From positions 1-50,667 of the forward strand of contig JAHDRW010000035.1 of assembly GCA_018433085.1 (NCBI GenBank): a DNA stretch of 50,667 nt, given 5' to 3'. Position 1 is the first letter of the stretch. Every line of letters begins with the position of its first letter. Shown in pieces: positions 17,300-26,115 of the stretch. Made by a program: the position numbers and the translations under genes. The notes beneath the pieces are model-generated. The model did not search any database and was not told the DNA's origin. It was given only the letters and a program-made list of their open reading frames with translations. Source of the DNA: Deltaproteobacteria bacterium (GTDB lineage Bacteria > Desulfobacterota > Desulfomonilia > UBA1062).

Positions 17300-17966
17300 G
17301 AAAACCATTGTGATCATCGATGACCACCCGCTGTTCAGAGAAGGCTTGAAGTCAATGATTTCACGCGACCCTCATTTCGAGGTCATAGGAGAGGCAGGGA
17401 CCGGCAGGGAAGGTATCCGGGTTGCGAGCGAGATGAAGCCCGACCTCGTGGTCGTGGATATTTCGCTGCCGGATAAAAGCGGTATTCAGGTAACCAGAGA
17501 GATTCGCGGGATCTTGCCCAAGGCAAGGGTGATGGTCATCAGCATGCACTCGAAGATAGACTATGTCACGGAATCCCTCAAGAGCGGCGCATCCGGTTAT
17601 CTGATCAAGGAAACCGCGTCGGATATGCTGATCCAGGGGCTCCAGAAGGTCGCCAAGGGCGAGTACTTCCTGGACAATTCCCTTTCCCACGAGATCGTCT
17701 CGAACCTGATCGGTTTTTCGGCAAAGGAACAGAGCATGTCCGATATCGCCTATCGGGATCTGACGTCGCGGGAGCAGGAGGTCATGCGGCTGCTGGTCGA
17801 GGGTTTCACCTCAAAGGAGATATCCGACAAGCTCTGCATCAGTCCCAAGACGGTCGAGAATCACCGTACCAATATCATGAACAAGCTCGGCATCCACCGG
17901 ACGGTCGAGCTGATCCGGTACGCCGCGCGGCTCGGCCTGATCGATGTGGACAGCTGGAAGGAATAG
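17289..17966 (+). CDS. NarL/FixJ-family response regulator
   Basis: This 225-residue protein has a receiver domain with the phosphorylation site Asp57 (VVVDISLPDKSG), a conserved Lys in YLIKETAS and a C-terminal LuxR-type HTH (LTSREQEVMRLLVEGFTSKE, then ISPKTVENHRTNI). It is the cognate partner of the overlapping HisKA_3 kinase. Two minus-strand/plus-strand divergent genes and the alanine dehydrogenase island lie downstream, so regulation of that island is possible but unproven. Confidence 0.93.
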   Translation: MSDKKTIVIIDDHPLFREGLKSMISRDPHFEVIGEAGTGREGIRVASEMKPDLVVVDISLPDKSGIQVTREIRGILPKARVMVISMHSKIDYVTESLKSGASGYLIKETASDMLIQGLQKVAKGEYFLDNSLSHEIVSNLIGFSAKEQSMSDIAYRDLTSREQEVMRLLVEGFTSKEISDKLCISPKTVENHRTNIMNKLGIHRTVELIRYAARLGLIDVDSWKE

Positions 17967-18122
17967 CGGGTACGTATGGGGGAGGCGGAAATCCCGAGCC
18001 TCAGAAAAGGTGCGATGATCCGGGTGCCGTCACTACGGTCTGGAAACCAATCCCAACACGGTAGAGCCGGATCAAGGGGGCAATGTCGTTGTCGCCCCTT
18101 GTCCGGTTCAGATGCGCGAACC

Positions 18123-18536
18123 CTATTCGCAATAGTCGGTTTTCTGCCAGTCGCGGGGCCACATGAATGCCGTGGTCTGCCTGCGCCAACCCATTCTCCG
18201 GTAGAAATCCTCTTTGCCCGCCGCAGAGGTCAGGGTGACGAACTGATAATTCTCCAGCCGATCTTTCAGGTGTTCGACCATCTTCGTGCCTATGCCCCTG
18301 CGCTGGTGATCCGGCCTTACCACTACATCGACCAGCAGGGCATAATACATGCCGTCGTCCATGGTGCGGCCGAAGCCCACCAGGGTGTCCTCCTCAAAGG
18401 CAAAGACCACGAAGCTGCTTTTCTCAAAGGTCTTTCTCACGTCATCAGGACCACGTTCGCCCCATCCCACCTCTGCGATGATATCACGTACCTGTGCCCA
18501 GTTCACGCCGCCGCAATCGTAGCTGAAAGTTATCAT
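18123..18536 (-). CDS. GNAT-family N-acetyltransferase
   Basis: This 137-residue protein has the GNAT core. Strand 4 VDVVVRPDHQRRGIGTKMV contains the acetyl-CoA pyrophosphate loop (R/Q-x2-G-I-G), followed by the beta5-alpha4 region LTSAAGKEDFYRRMGW. It would transfer an acetyl group from acetyl-CoA to an amine of an unknown acceptor. It is transcribed away from the alanine dehydrogenase gene and stands alone on the minus strand. Confidence 0.88.
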   Translation of the reverse strand: MITFSYDCGGVNWAQVRDIIAEVGWGERGPDDVRKTFEKSSFVVFAFEEDTLVGFGRTMDDGMYYALLVDVVVRPDHQRRGIGTKMVEHLKDRLENYQFVTLTSAAGKEDFYRRMGWRRQTTAFMWPRDWQKTDYCE

Positions 18537-18845
18537 GATGTTCTCCTCGACTGTTGGTGTGAAACGTCTCTTCCCTGCTTTTGTACAACCAAAGATGCAT
18601 ACAGATCAAGAACATATCCGGATGGTTACTGTTCTGCACACCGGGAACAGGTGCGGCGTCTGGAGGCCCTCGTTCCGTGAGGATTGAGTAACGATAGTTC
18701 GAGCTGGGTGATACCCCCAGGTCGCATGGGGAATCCTCCCATACCGGTGATGTTATCTCCCAGGAATATGAGGTTTTGGCTCTATGGACCTTTCCAGGCC
18801 AAAAGTGGATAAACACCTTAGAATAAATTCTCCAGGAGGAACAAG
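18537..18845. other. Divergent intergenic region, GNAT gene / alanine dehydrogenase
   Basis: 309 nt between divergent genes. A TAGAAT hexamer at 18819-18824 could be a -10 for alanine dehydrogenase, but no matching -35 is visible, so an activator-dependent promoter is possible. A clear CAGGAGGA ribosome binding site precedes the 18846 start. Confidence 0.4.
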
Positions 18846-19955
18846 ATGGTCATTGGAGTTCCAAAGGAAATCAAGGATAAGGAGTTCAGAGTTTCAGCAA
18901 CCCCAGTGCAGGCTTACGGGTTTGTTGCTGCCGGGCATAAGGTTCTGGTAGAGAAGAATGCCGGCACCGGTGCAGGTTTTCCCGACAGCGAGTACGCTGC
19001 TGCGGGCGCAGAGATCGTCGACAGCGCCGATACGGTTTGGGCCCAGGCGGATATGATCTACAAGGTCAAGGAGCCGCTCGAGGCCGAGTATCCAAGGATG
19101 AGAGAAGGCCAGGTGGTCTTCACCTACTTCCATCTCGCCCCGGCACCGGAGCTCACCAAGGCCTGTCTGAAGAGCAAGGCAACCTGTATTGCGTTCGAGA
19201 CCATTGAAAAGGGCAGAACGCTTCCCCTGCTCGCACCCATGAGCGAGATCGCGGGGCGCATGTCCATTATCTGCGGCGCATACTTCTCCCAGATTCATGC
19301 GGGCGGCACGGGCACATTGCCTGGCGGCGTCCCCGGTGTTGCGCCAGGCAACGTCTTGATCGTGGGCGGCGGCATCGTGGGAACGAACGCTGCAAAGATG
19401 GCGGTCGGCCTCCGCGCCAATGTCGCGATCACGGACATCGACCTCGACAGGCTTCGCTATCTGGATGATATCTTCGGCGGTACAGTGAAAACCATTGCCT
19501 CTTCACCGGCGGCGATCGCCGATTATGCCGCTCAGGCCGATATTCTCGTGGGCAGCGTGCTGATCAAGGGCGCCAAGGCACCCCAGCTCGTGACCGAAGA
19601 TATCGTCAAGACCATGAAGAAAGGCGCCGTGATCGTGGACGTGGCCATCGACCAGGGAGGCGCCGTCGAGACGTCTCATGTCACCTATCATACGGACCCG
19701 GTCTTCATGAAGCACGGTGTGTGTCATTACTGTGTAGGGAATATGCCCGGCGCCTATGCGAGAACCTCTTCGCAGGCCCTTGCCAATGCAACATTCCCCT
19801 ATGCGATGAAGCTGGTGAACATGGGCTGGAAAAAGGCCCTGGCAAGCGATCCGGGTTTCCTGATGGGACTGAACGCCCATGACGGCAAACTCACCTGCGC
19901 ACCGGTGGGTAAGGACCAGAATATCCCCTGCGTGGCCCCCGAGTCCGTTCTCTAA
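18846..19955 (+). CDS. ald: Alanine dehydrogenase
   Basis: This 369-residue NAD-dependent enzyme interconverts L-alanine with pyruvate, ammonia and NADH. It starts with the family signature MVIGVPKEIKDKEFRVS, has the substrate Lys region MIYKVKEPLEAEY, the Rossmann motif VLIVGGGIVGTNAAKMA, the NAD-binding Asp in ITDIDLDRL and the conserved NMPGAYARTSSQALANAT. It has full family length. The next gene, 114 nt downstream, is a class-III aminotransferase. This pairing is known from taurine:pyruvate aminotransferase systems, where Ald regenerates pyruvate as amino acceptor, so here it most likely recycles alanine formed by transamination (inference). Confidence 0.95.
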   Translation: MVIGVPKEIKDKEFRVSATPVQAYGFVAAGHKVLVEKNAGTGAGFPDSEYAAAGAEIVDSADTVWAQADMIYKVKEPLEAEYPRMREGQVVFTYFHLAPAPELTKACLKSKATCIAFETIEKGRTLPLLAPMSEIAGRMSIICGAYFSQIHAGGTGTLPGGVPGVAPGNVLIVGGGIVGTNAAKMAVGLRANVAITDIDLDRLRYLDDIFGGTVKTIASSPAAIADYAAQADILVGSVLIKGAKAPQLVTEDIVKTMKKGAVIVDVAIDQGGAVETSHVTYHTDPVFMKHGVCHYCVGNMPGAYARTSSQALANATFPYAMKLVNMGWKKALASDPGFLMGLNAHDGKLTCAPVGKDQNIPCVAPESVL

Positions 19956-20069
19956 CGTCAGCAGCGAGCACATGGCATCGGCATGAATCGCGATTACCGG
20001 GTTTTCACGAGAAAAAGAGTGAGGGTGAATCTGCCGGTGCCATTACTGACAAACAACTAGGAGGATGAA

Positions 20070-21482
20070 ATGACCAAAGAACAAAGAGAAGCAAAGATTG
20101 CGGAACTCAATTGGCCTGAAGCCCCGAAGCTCGTCACGAGCCTTCCCGGGCCCAAGGGTCTTGAGATGTTCCAGGAGGCAATGAAGTGGGAGACCATTCA
20201 GAGGCCTGCTGGCTCTGTTTTCCCCATTGCCTCAGCACAGTCCTATGGCGCGTGCATCAAGGATCTTGATGGAAACATTCTCATCGACCTTGCAGGCGGC
20301 GTGGGCGTAAAGTCCACCGGAAGCTGCCACCCCAAGGTGGTTGAAGCCATCAGAAAGCAGGCCGGCATTCAGGGCCACGCGGTCGACTTCGCCACTCCGG
20401 TCAAGCATGAGCTCGTCAAGATCATGCGCAAGACCGCTCCGAACGGACTGAAGGACAACTGCTTCCTGGCATTCTGCCAGAGCGGCACCGCGGCCGGCGA
20501 AACCGCTGTAAAGCAGGCGAAGATGATCACCGGCAGAAATCAGATCGTGGTATTCGAGGGTGCGTATCACGGCGTGTTCGGGCACACCAACGCCATGACC
20601 ACCGGCGAGAATTATCGCCACGGTTATGGCCAGCTCATGCCCGACGTCGTGCATCTGCCCTATCCGTACTGCTATCGCTGCCCCTTCGGCATGGAGTATC
20701 CCAAGTGCGACATGCAGTGCGCAAAGTATCTCGACTGGAAAATCAACACCCCCTACACCGGTGTGGACAACGTCGCGGCCATCATATGCGAAGGTCTGCA
20801 GGGTGAGGGTGGATACCTGGTCGCTCCCAAGGAGTGGTGGCCGATGCTCAAGAAGACAGCCGAGAAAGCCGGCGCCCTGTGCGTCTGCGACGAGGTTCAG
20901 TCCGGATTCGGCCGCAGCGGCAAGCTCTGGGCGGCCGAGTACTATGACTTCGACCCGGACATCGAGATTTTCGGTAAGGGCGTGGGCAACGACATGCCGG
21001 TTACCGGTGTCATGACCGACAGCAAGTACTGGGATAAGCTCACCGGTCAGTCTCAGCCGAACACCTTTTCCGGCAACGGAATCACCATGGCGGCGGCAAA
21101 GGCCAATTTCGACGTCATGCTCGATCCCGAGATGAATCTCATGGGCCGCGCCAACGAGCTCGGTGCACATTTCGAGGCAAGGATGAAGGAAGCCCAGAAG
21201 ACCATCGAGCAGATCGGTGACATCAGGGGCGTGGGCCTCTTCAGGTCCATCGAGCTGGTCAAGGATCCGGCAACCAAGGAACCGACCGATCCCGAACTCT
21301 TCAACGAGCTGCTTCCCACGATCTACTCCAAGGGTGTTCTGTGCATTCCGTGCGGCAAGTTTGCGAACGTCATGCGGTTTATGCCCGCTCTGACGATCAC
21401 CCAGGAGCATTTCGACAAGGCGCTCGACATCGTCATCGAAACCCTCGGCGAGTTCAAGGACAAGATGGCAGGCAAGAAATAG
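20070..21482 (+). CDS. Class-III (omega-type) aminotransferase
   Basis: This 470-residue PLP enzyme belongs to the GABA/ornithine/taurine aminotransferase class. The PLP lysine is K303 in IEIFGKGVGNDMP, the CDEVQSGFGRSGKLW block contains the PLP-binding Asp, and SGTAAGETAVKQAK binds the phosphate. A cysteine-containing segment (PYCYRCPFGMEYPKCDMQC) is like that in related archaeal and bacterial enzymes and could bind a metal or be structural. The start has TAGGAGGATG. The neighbours, alanine dehydrogenase and AOR, suggest an amine + pyruvate to aldehyde + alanine reaction. Candidate substrates are omega-amino acids such as GABA or beta-alanine. Taurine is less likely because no Xsc or sulfoacetaldehyde reductase gene is seen. 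Confidence 0.88.
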   Translation: MTKEQREAKIAELNWPEAPKLVTSLPGPKGLEMFQEAMKWETIQRPAGSVFPIASAQSYGACIKDLDGNILIDLAGGVGVKSTGSCHPKVVEAIRKQAGIQGHAVDFATPVKHELVKIMRKTAPNGLKDNCFLAFCQSGTAAGETAVKQAKMITGRNQIVVFEGAYHGVFGHTNAMTTGENYRHGYGQLMPDVVHLPYPYCYRCPFGMEYPKCDMQCAKYLDWKINTPYTGVDNVAAIICEGLQGEGGYLVAPKEWWPMLKKTAEKAGALCVCDEVQSGFGRSGKLWAAEYYDFDPDIEIFGKGVGNDMPVTGVMTDSKYWDKLTGQSQPNTFSGNGITMAAAKANFDVMLDPEMNLMGRANELGAHFEARMKEAQKTIEQIGDIRGVGLFRSIELVKDPATKEPTDPELFNELLPTIYSKGVLCIPCGKFANVMRFMPALTITQEHFDKALDIVIETLGEFKDKMAGKK

Positions 21483-21505
21483 TACGAACGTACCCCGTGA
21501 ACGAC

Positions 21506-21539
21506 ATCCCGGCTCCGGCTTTAAAGCCGGAGCCGGGAT
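21506..21539. terminator. 34-bp perfect palindrome after the aminotransferase gene
   Basis: The sequence from 21506 to 21539 is a perfect palindrome centred on TTTAAA with GC-rich arms (CCCGGCTCCGGC). It lies 23 nt after the stop and before the AOR gene. It lacks a U-tract but may terminate or stabilise the upstream message. Confidence 0.55.
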
Positions 21540-21716
21540 CATCCATACAAGGATGACGAAAAGCAAAAGCAGCATCCCATGTCCAAACGTGCAGAGAATA
21601 TGCAGCAAACGATTTTTAAGGATGCACATGCCCATAGATGTTCACGTGTCGCTGATATCAAGCCGGTTCTTCCCGTGAACGTTTAAGAATCTGAATTATC
21701 GAGAGGGATTACATGC

Positions 21717-21742
21717 CACCGTGATTGTAATCTCATAAAAAG
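21717..21742 (+). promoter_or_regulatory. Operator-like inverted repeat upstream of AOR
   Basis: GATTACA (21717-21723) and TGTAATC (21736-21742) are exact inverted copies spaced 12 nt apart, ending 29 nt before the AOR start. The arrangement suits binding by a dimeric regulator. Confidence 0.35.
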
Positions 21743-21771
21743 AAAGCAAGAGAAAAAATGGGGGAAACTCA

Positions 21772-23478
21772 ATGAGAAGGTTATTACGAGTCAATCTGAA
21801 AAAGAAGACATATGCCTGGGAGGAGTTGAATTCCACGTATAAAAAATACGCCGGACACGGACTCATCACCAGCATACTGTTCAACGAGATGGACCCGAAA
21901 GCGGATGCGCTCGGCCCGGATAACAAGCTCATCATCGCTCCGGGTCTTTTGTCAGGGACACCCTTCCCCAATGCCAACCGAGTCAGCATAGGCGCCAAGA
22001 GCCCGCTGACCGGAGGCATCAAGGAGGCGAACTCCGGCGGTACCGCAGCAAAGGTTCTGGCCCAGATGGGTATCGCGGCAGTCGTTTTCGAAGATACGGC
22101 CGATGACTGGACAACCGTGAAGGTGACCAAGGACGGCGCAACATTCGAGAGCGCGTCCGACCTGGTGGGTAAGGGGAATTATGATCTCCTGAATATGTAC
22201 AACAAGGACTACGCGTCGGTTATCTCGATCGGGCAGGCAGGCGAAAAGCTTGCGAAGGGCTCATCGATATCGATTGGCACATCCGACGGTCACCCGCGAA
22301 TGGCTGCCCGCGGCGGCATCGGGGCCGTCATGGGCTCGAAGAAGCTCAAGCTCATGCTGGTTGACGATACAGGGGCCGGAAAGGTAGAGATACCGGAAGA
22401 CAAGAAGACCATTTTCAGGGAACACGCCAAGGCAATGAGCAAGGCCATCATGGATTTCCCCATGACGGGCGGTCTGAAGGCCCTGGGAACGGCCGTGCTG
22501 GTGAACCTGGTTGATCAGATGGGTTGCGCGCCGACCAAGAATTTCCGTTACGGGCGCTGCGAAGGCCATGAGAAGCTTTCGGGCGAATACATGATGGAGC
22601 TCTCCCAGAAAAGGCCGAACTTTGTCATGACCCATAAGTGCAGCGACGGCTGTCTCGTAAGCTGTTCGAATATCATCACCGACGAGAACGGCAATCTGCT
22701 CTGCGCGAGCGTCGAGTACGAGACGCTGGCCCTGGTGGGTACCAACTGCTGCATCACCGATCTCGATGCAGTCGCAAAGATCAACTATATATGCAACGAT
22801 GTCGGGGTGGACACCATGGAAATCGGCTGTGCCCTGGCGATCTGCATGGATGCCGGGCTCCTCGCATGGGGCGACGGAGATGCCGCTGTCAAGCTTGCAG
22901 CCGAGATGAGGGAAGGGACCGAAAGAGGGACCATGCTCATCGACGGCGCCCAGGCGACCGGCGAAAAACTCGGAGTCACCCGTATTCCCACCGTAAAGCG
23001 CCAGGCCCTCGCTGGCTATGATCCTCGCTTCCTGAAGGGAACGGGCGTCACTTATGCAACATCGACCATGGGGGCAGACCACACCTCCGGGAATATCATG
23101 CCGACACCGGACGGTGACTATAATCCTATTGCACAGACCGGTCAGGGCCCTGTGTCCACGTTTGTCCAGAGGCATAACACGGCTGTCGACTGCATGGGAT
23201 TCTGCCTCTTCCCCTATCTTATCTGCTGCGCAGTACCCGCGCTCTATCAGCATATCAACCCATGCGCCGGGATCATGCTGGGCGAGGATGTCTCGGAGAA
23301 TTACTTCATCGAGCTAGGGGCGGATGTCATCAACATGGAGCTCAAGTTCAACGAAACCGCCGGCATCACCAAGGCGGATGACAAGCTGCCCGACTTCTTC
23401 TACACCGAGAAGCTCGATACCTGCGGGCAGGTATTCGACGTGGATCCGAAGGAGATCGAGGCGGTTCACGATCGTTAA
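21772..23478 (+). CDS. aor: Aldehyde:ferredoxin oxidoreductase (tungsten type)
   Basis: This 568-residue protein belongs to the AOR family, which oxidises aldehydes to acids with ferredoxin, using a bis-pyranopterin tungsten cofactor and one [4Fe-4S] cluster. The N-terminal domain has APGLLSGTPFPNANRVS and SPLTGGIKEANSGG, and cofactor-contact motifs SDGHPRMAARGGIGAVMGSK and EYETLALVGTNC follow. Likely cluster ligands are C290, C294 and C298 (KCSDGCLVSCS) and C478; the first spacing is x3 rather than the more common x2. It is slightly shorter than archaeal AOR. Context (aminotransferase upstream, MoaD-like and E1-like genes downstream) suggests that it oxidises the aldehyde produced by transamination. 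Confidence 0.93.
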   Translation: MRRLLRVNLKKKTYAWEELNSTYKKYAGHGLITSILFNEMDPKADALGPDNKLIIAPGLLSGTPFPNANRVSIGAKSPLTGGIKEANSGGTAAKVLAQMGIAAVVFEDTADDWTTVKVTKDGATFESASDLVGKGNYDLLNMYNKDYASVISIGQAGEKLAKGSSISIGTSDGHPRMAARGGIGAVMGSKKLKLMLVDDTGAGKVEIPEDKKTIFREHAKAMSKAIMDFPMTGGLKALGTAVLVNLVDQMGCAPTKNFRYGRCEGHEKLSGEYMMELSQKRPNFVMTHKCSDGCLVSCSNIITDENGNLLCASVEYETLALVGTNCCITDLDAVAKINYICNDVGVDTMEIGCALAICMDAGLLAWGDGDAAVKLAAEMREGTERGTMLIDGAQATGEKLGVTRIPTVKRQALAGYDPRFLKGTGVTYATSTMGADHTSGNIMPTPDGDYNPIAQTGQGPVSTFVQRHNTAVDCMGFCLFPYLICCAVPALYQHINPCAGIMLGEDVSENYFIELGADVINMELKFNETAGITKADDKLPDFFYTEKLDTCGQVFDVDPKEIEAVHDR

Positions 23479-23507
23479 TCATCAAAGATAAGGTTGTCAG
23501 CAACAAT

Positions 23508-23636
23508 TGTTGCAGGGCGTATGGGTCTGGTTGGGATAATATCTACTGCAGCTGAGAAGGAAGCGGGAAAAGCGACTGGGAAGGTTGATGCGAAACTCAT
23601 GATTCATAATCAGCTCAGAAACCCTGCAACAGTTTT
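23508..23636 (+). other. Possible structured RNA element closed by a 10-bp stem
   Basis: TGTTGCAGGG (23508-23517) pairs with CCCTGCAACA (23622-23631), and GTTTTT follows at once. An inner CTGAG/CTCAG pairing is also possible. The size and closing stem would fit a 3' or leader element, but no known riboswitch consensus was recognised. Confidence 0.3.
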
Positions 23637-23721
23637 TCAGGTTAGCCCGAGGGTGTCCATTCGGAGAGAGACCGTTTTAAGCGCAAATCTTCGGGCCATA
23701 TCCGAGAGCATGCATCCTCTA

Positions 23722-23743
23722 CCGGATGTCCATGTACATCCGG
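23722..23743. repeat. Short inverted repeat
   Basis: CCGGATGT and ACATCCGG are perfect inverted arms with a 6-nt centre. It may be a hairpin or an operator. A related 12-bp palindrome CCGGATATCCGG occurs at 25938-25949, also upstream of a transporter gene. Confidence 0.4.
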
Positions 23744-24229
23744 ATCATGAATCAAATCGATGTACGAACCAGAAAAATCACACGATATTCTCATATGATG
23801 AACACGGGATGTACCTCTCATGCCTGGGCCGAGGACATGTACGGTCAGCATTCGTAACGACTCCCCAGGGATACACCCGGACGGAAAGAGGGCATGAATT
23901 CTTCGCGTCCTCGCGTTTGCTTAAATTTCTTCATGCATCAGGTCTGGTGAATAACCATACCGACACGAGAAAGGGGCTGGACTCGGGATACCCGATCACG
24001 GGCTCTTGTTCGAGCAACGCAGCGGGACACAGGCTTTCCACAACGGGTACTTTACTCTGCGACTGCTCCGGGAAACTCACGCCTTTTCAAAACGGGAATG
24101 AGAATTGTGCGGATGAAGGTCTCCGGCCTGGTGCCGGATTCTTTAACCGCGCAGGATCGTTCCGCAGCCATGGAACCGTGAGAAGAGCGGGGCTTGATAT
24201 ATAAAAAACGGAAAACTGGGAGGGTTTTT

Positions 24230-25552
24230 ATGGAAAATCCAACACAAGAAATGAATAGCAATAACAATGCCCAAGCAGCAGTAGTTTTCCCCCCGTATCG
24301 CTGGTTTGTTTTATTTGTCGCCTGTTTCGCAATAGCGAGCATGTACGTTCACATGACCTCTATTGCCCCGATACTGGGTACCATTGCAGAGCAGATGAAT
24401 CTCACCATGGGCCAGGCAACACAGCTCTTCACGGCAAGGATGCTGGGTGAGGCGGTCTGGATGGTTTTTGTAGGCTGGTACGTTGACAAGCACGGCATCT
24501 CCAAGGCGATCTACGTAGGTCTGGGTGTCGGTCTGCTGTCCGTACTGGCCACACCGCTCATATCCCACAGTTATGCAGGATTCCTGGTCACGCGTTTCCT
24601 GCAGGCCATAGGCATCGGGACCATCTTCCCGGTCGTGGGGTATGTGGCGGCGCACTGGTTCCCCGAGAGGGAGCACGGCCTGGCCAATGGCCTGTTCTTC
24701 GGATCGGTCTGTGTAGGCGCAGCGGTTGGTGCGCTCCTTTCTCCCTTCATCGTGTCAGCTACCGGAAGTTGGGAATGGACCATAGCGATACTCGGCATCT
24801 TCAATGTCTTCGGCATCGTGTTCGCTTACATGGTGGCAGGCAAGAAGGGCCCCATGCAGGAGATGGCCGATCAGGGTCAGACAGAGGTCATCGAGAATCC
24901 CATGACCTATGCAGACACCCTCAAGTTCCCCATCAGCTGGATCGGCATGCTCATCGTATTTGCGAATGCCTGGATATTCTTCGGACTCACGAATTTCATC
25001 CCGGCCTTCCTGGCAGAGCCCCAGCCGATGGGTGCAGGCCTCGGTGCCGAGACCGCAGGCGTGCTCAATCTCGCACTGACCCTCATAGGAATTCTGGCCG
25101 TGCTCTTGGGCGGTTGGTTCTTCGATACGGTCATGAAGGGCAAGGCCAAGATTCCTGTAGCACTCGGTTTCGTATCGACCATGGTGGCATTCCTGCTCAT
25201 TTATCAGGGCGTACAGGGCAGCATGTTCCTGATCGTGGTCATTCTCATGCTCGGCGGCTTCGGAATTCCATTCCAGAACCCGGCTCTGAGTGCCTATGTA
25301 GTCAAGGTCTACCCGCCGGAAGTGGCAGGTTCCATGATCGGATTCTGGTTCGGCGGCGGAACCTTTGGCGCGGCTGTGGGTCTGTTCGTCGGCTCCCTAT
25401 CCATTGAGAAGACCGGCAGCTTCAATTCCTCTCTGGTCATGATATCGATCGCGGCCGTGGTAGGGTTCATCCTGACCATGCTCTACCTCAAACACAATCT
25501 CATCATGGATCATCCGCGTTCGCGTGAGATCGCGAAGGAATGGACACGATAG
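24230..25552 (+). CDS. MFS transporter
   Basis: This protein of about 440 residues has twelve hydrophobic segments in the 6+6 arrangement of the major facilitator superfamily. The loop 2-3 signature is WYVDKHGISKAIYVG, and a central hydrophilic loop (about residues 205-235) separates the halves. The layout resembles the nitrate/oxalate-type MFS groups. The start at 24230 follows GGGAGGG; an in-frame ATG at 24194 would add a charged, unlikely N-terminus. It lies in the amine/aldehyde catabolic island and is a candidate substrate importer or product exporter (inference). A long palindrome follows the stop. Confidence 0.88.
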   Translation: MENPTQEMNSNNNAQAAVVFPPYRWFVLFVACFAIASMYVHMTSIAPILGTIAEQMNLTMGQATQLFTARMLGEAVWMVFVGWYVDKHGISKAIYVGLGVGLLSVLATPLISHSYAGFLVTRFLQAIGIGTIFPVVGYVAAHWFPEREHGLANGLFFGSVCVGAAVGALLSPFIVSATGSWEWTIAILGIFNVFGIVFAYMVAGKKGPMQEMADQGQTEVIENPMTYADTLKFPISWIGMLIVFANAWIFFGLTNFIPAFLAEPQPMGAGLGAETAGVLNLALTLIGILAVLLGGWFFDTVMKGKAKIPVALGFVSTMVAFLLIYQGVQGSMFLIVVILMLGGFGIPFQNPALSAYVVKVYPPEVAGSMIGFWFGGGTFGAAVGLFVGSLSIEKTGSFNSSLVMISIAAVVGFILTMLYLKHNLIMDHPRSREIAKEWTR

Positions 25553-25609
25553 AGAGCAGGGGAAACAGGTAATCGGCATGTCTTAAATCAGGAAAACAAG
25601 GCGCAAGAC

Positions 25610-25641
25610 GGCGGGAACCCCTTGATCAAGGGGTTCCCGCC
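25610..25641. terminator. 32-bp perfect palindrome after the MFS gene
   Basis: GGCGGGAACCCCTT and its exact complement flank GATC, giving a 14-bp stem (or 16-bp DNA palindrome). It starts 58 nt after the stop. No U-tract. Confidence 0.55.
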
Positions 25642-25878
25642 AAGCCTTACAGTTAACCGTCATGCTGTGGATTGCGATCAGTCGACAGTGTAACGGATTT
25701 CGGGGAGAAGGCATTTTTTCCAGATCTTACTTGAAAGGGTATGCCGGATTGGCAGGTTTTCGTCAGAGGCCGGTGTTTTCGCCGGGACAGTCATCCGGGA
25801 TGAATGAAACAGGAACGATTATGAATCATATTCTGAATGCTACCATAAAAAGAAATATTGCCAGGATGAGAGGAAAGA

Positions 25879-25909
25879 CCGTCGGCTTCAAATGCCGATG
25901 CGGTTTTTT
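25879..25909 (+). terminator. Hairpin with T-run
   Basis: CCGTCGGC (25879-25886) pairs with GCCGA and CGG (25894-25903) with a small bulge, followed by six T. It probably ends a transcript entering from the MFS side. Confidence 0.5.
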
Positions 25910-26115
25910 CTGCATGAAGGAGTTCATCAGCTAAGAACCGGATATCCGGATGAAGATGCAGTCTTTGGGCCCTAAGGTGGGTTCGGCATCTCATATGAAA
26001 TCTGCGAGAATGATACGTGTCCGCAGACAAACCCACCCTCTGAAGTTGCATCGCCGATAACGTCACTTCTTTTTAAGCAAGAGAATCCAACGAAGCGAAG
26101 TAAAGGAGGAGTCGT

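Larger units (their letters stand above)
23479..24229. other. 750-nt non-coding gap with inverted repeats
   Basis: A frame spans much of the gap but its translation shows no domain, no ribosome binding site and a random composition, so I do not call it. A 10-bp inverted repeat encloses 23508-23631 and is followed by a short T-run, and a compact 8-bp hairpin lies at 23722-23743. The region separates AOR from the MFS gene. Confidence 0.45.
25553..26115. other. Non-coding stretch with two terminator-like hairpins
   Basis: About 560 nt between the two transporters. It holds a perfect palindrome (25610-25641), a U-tract hairpin (25879-25909) and the palindrome CCGGATATCCGG (25938-25949). A 90-residue frame at 25662-25934 runs through the second terminator and is not supported. 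TAAAGGAGGA at its 3' end is the ribosome binding site of the small accessory gene. Confidence 0.5.

Noticed and set aside
18846..21482. Taurine degradation pathway based on the alanine dehydrogenase - aminotransferase pair
   Set aside because: No sulfoacetaldehyde acetyltransferase, reductase or sulfite-forming gene is seen; the substrate is left open.
22261..23253. Long minus-strand frames opposite AOR, and similar ones opposite other genes
   Set aside because: They are shadows caused by high third-position GC of the true genes; no minus-strand start signals or domains.
23508..23636. Cobalamin, molybdenum-cofactor or c-di-GMP riboswitch in the AOR-MFS gap
   Set aside because: The consensus core sequences of these riboswitches were looked for by eye and not found.
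23494..24204. 236-codon frame between AOR and the MFS gene
   Set aside because: No ribosome binding site or domain, random composition, and it contains the inverted repeats described above.
25662..25934. 90-codon frame between the MFS and accessory genes
   Set aside because: It runs through a T-run terminator and lacks a ribosome binding site and any recognisable feature.
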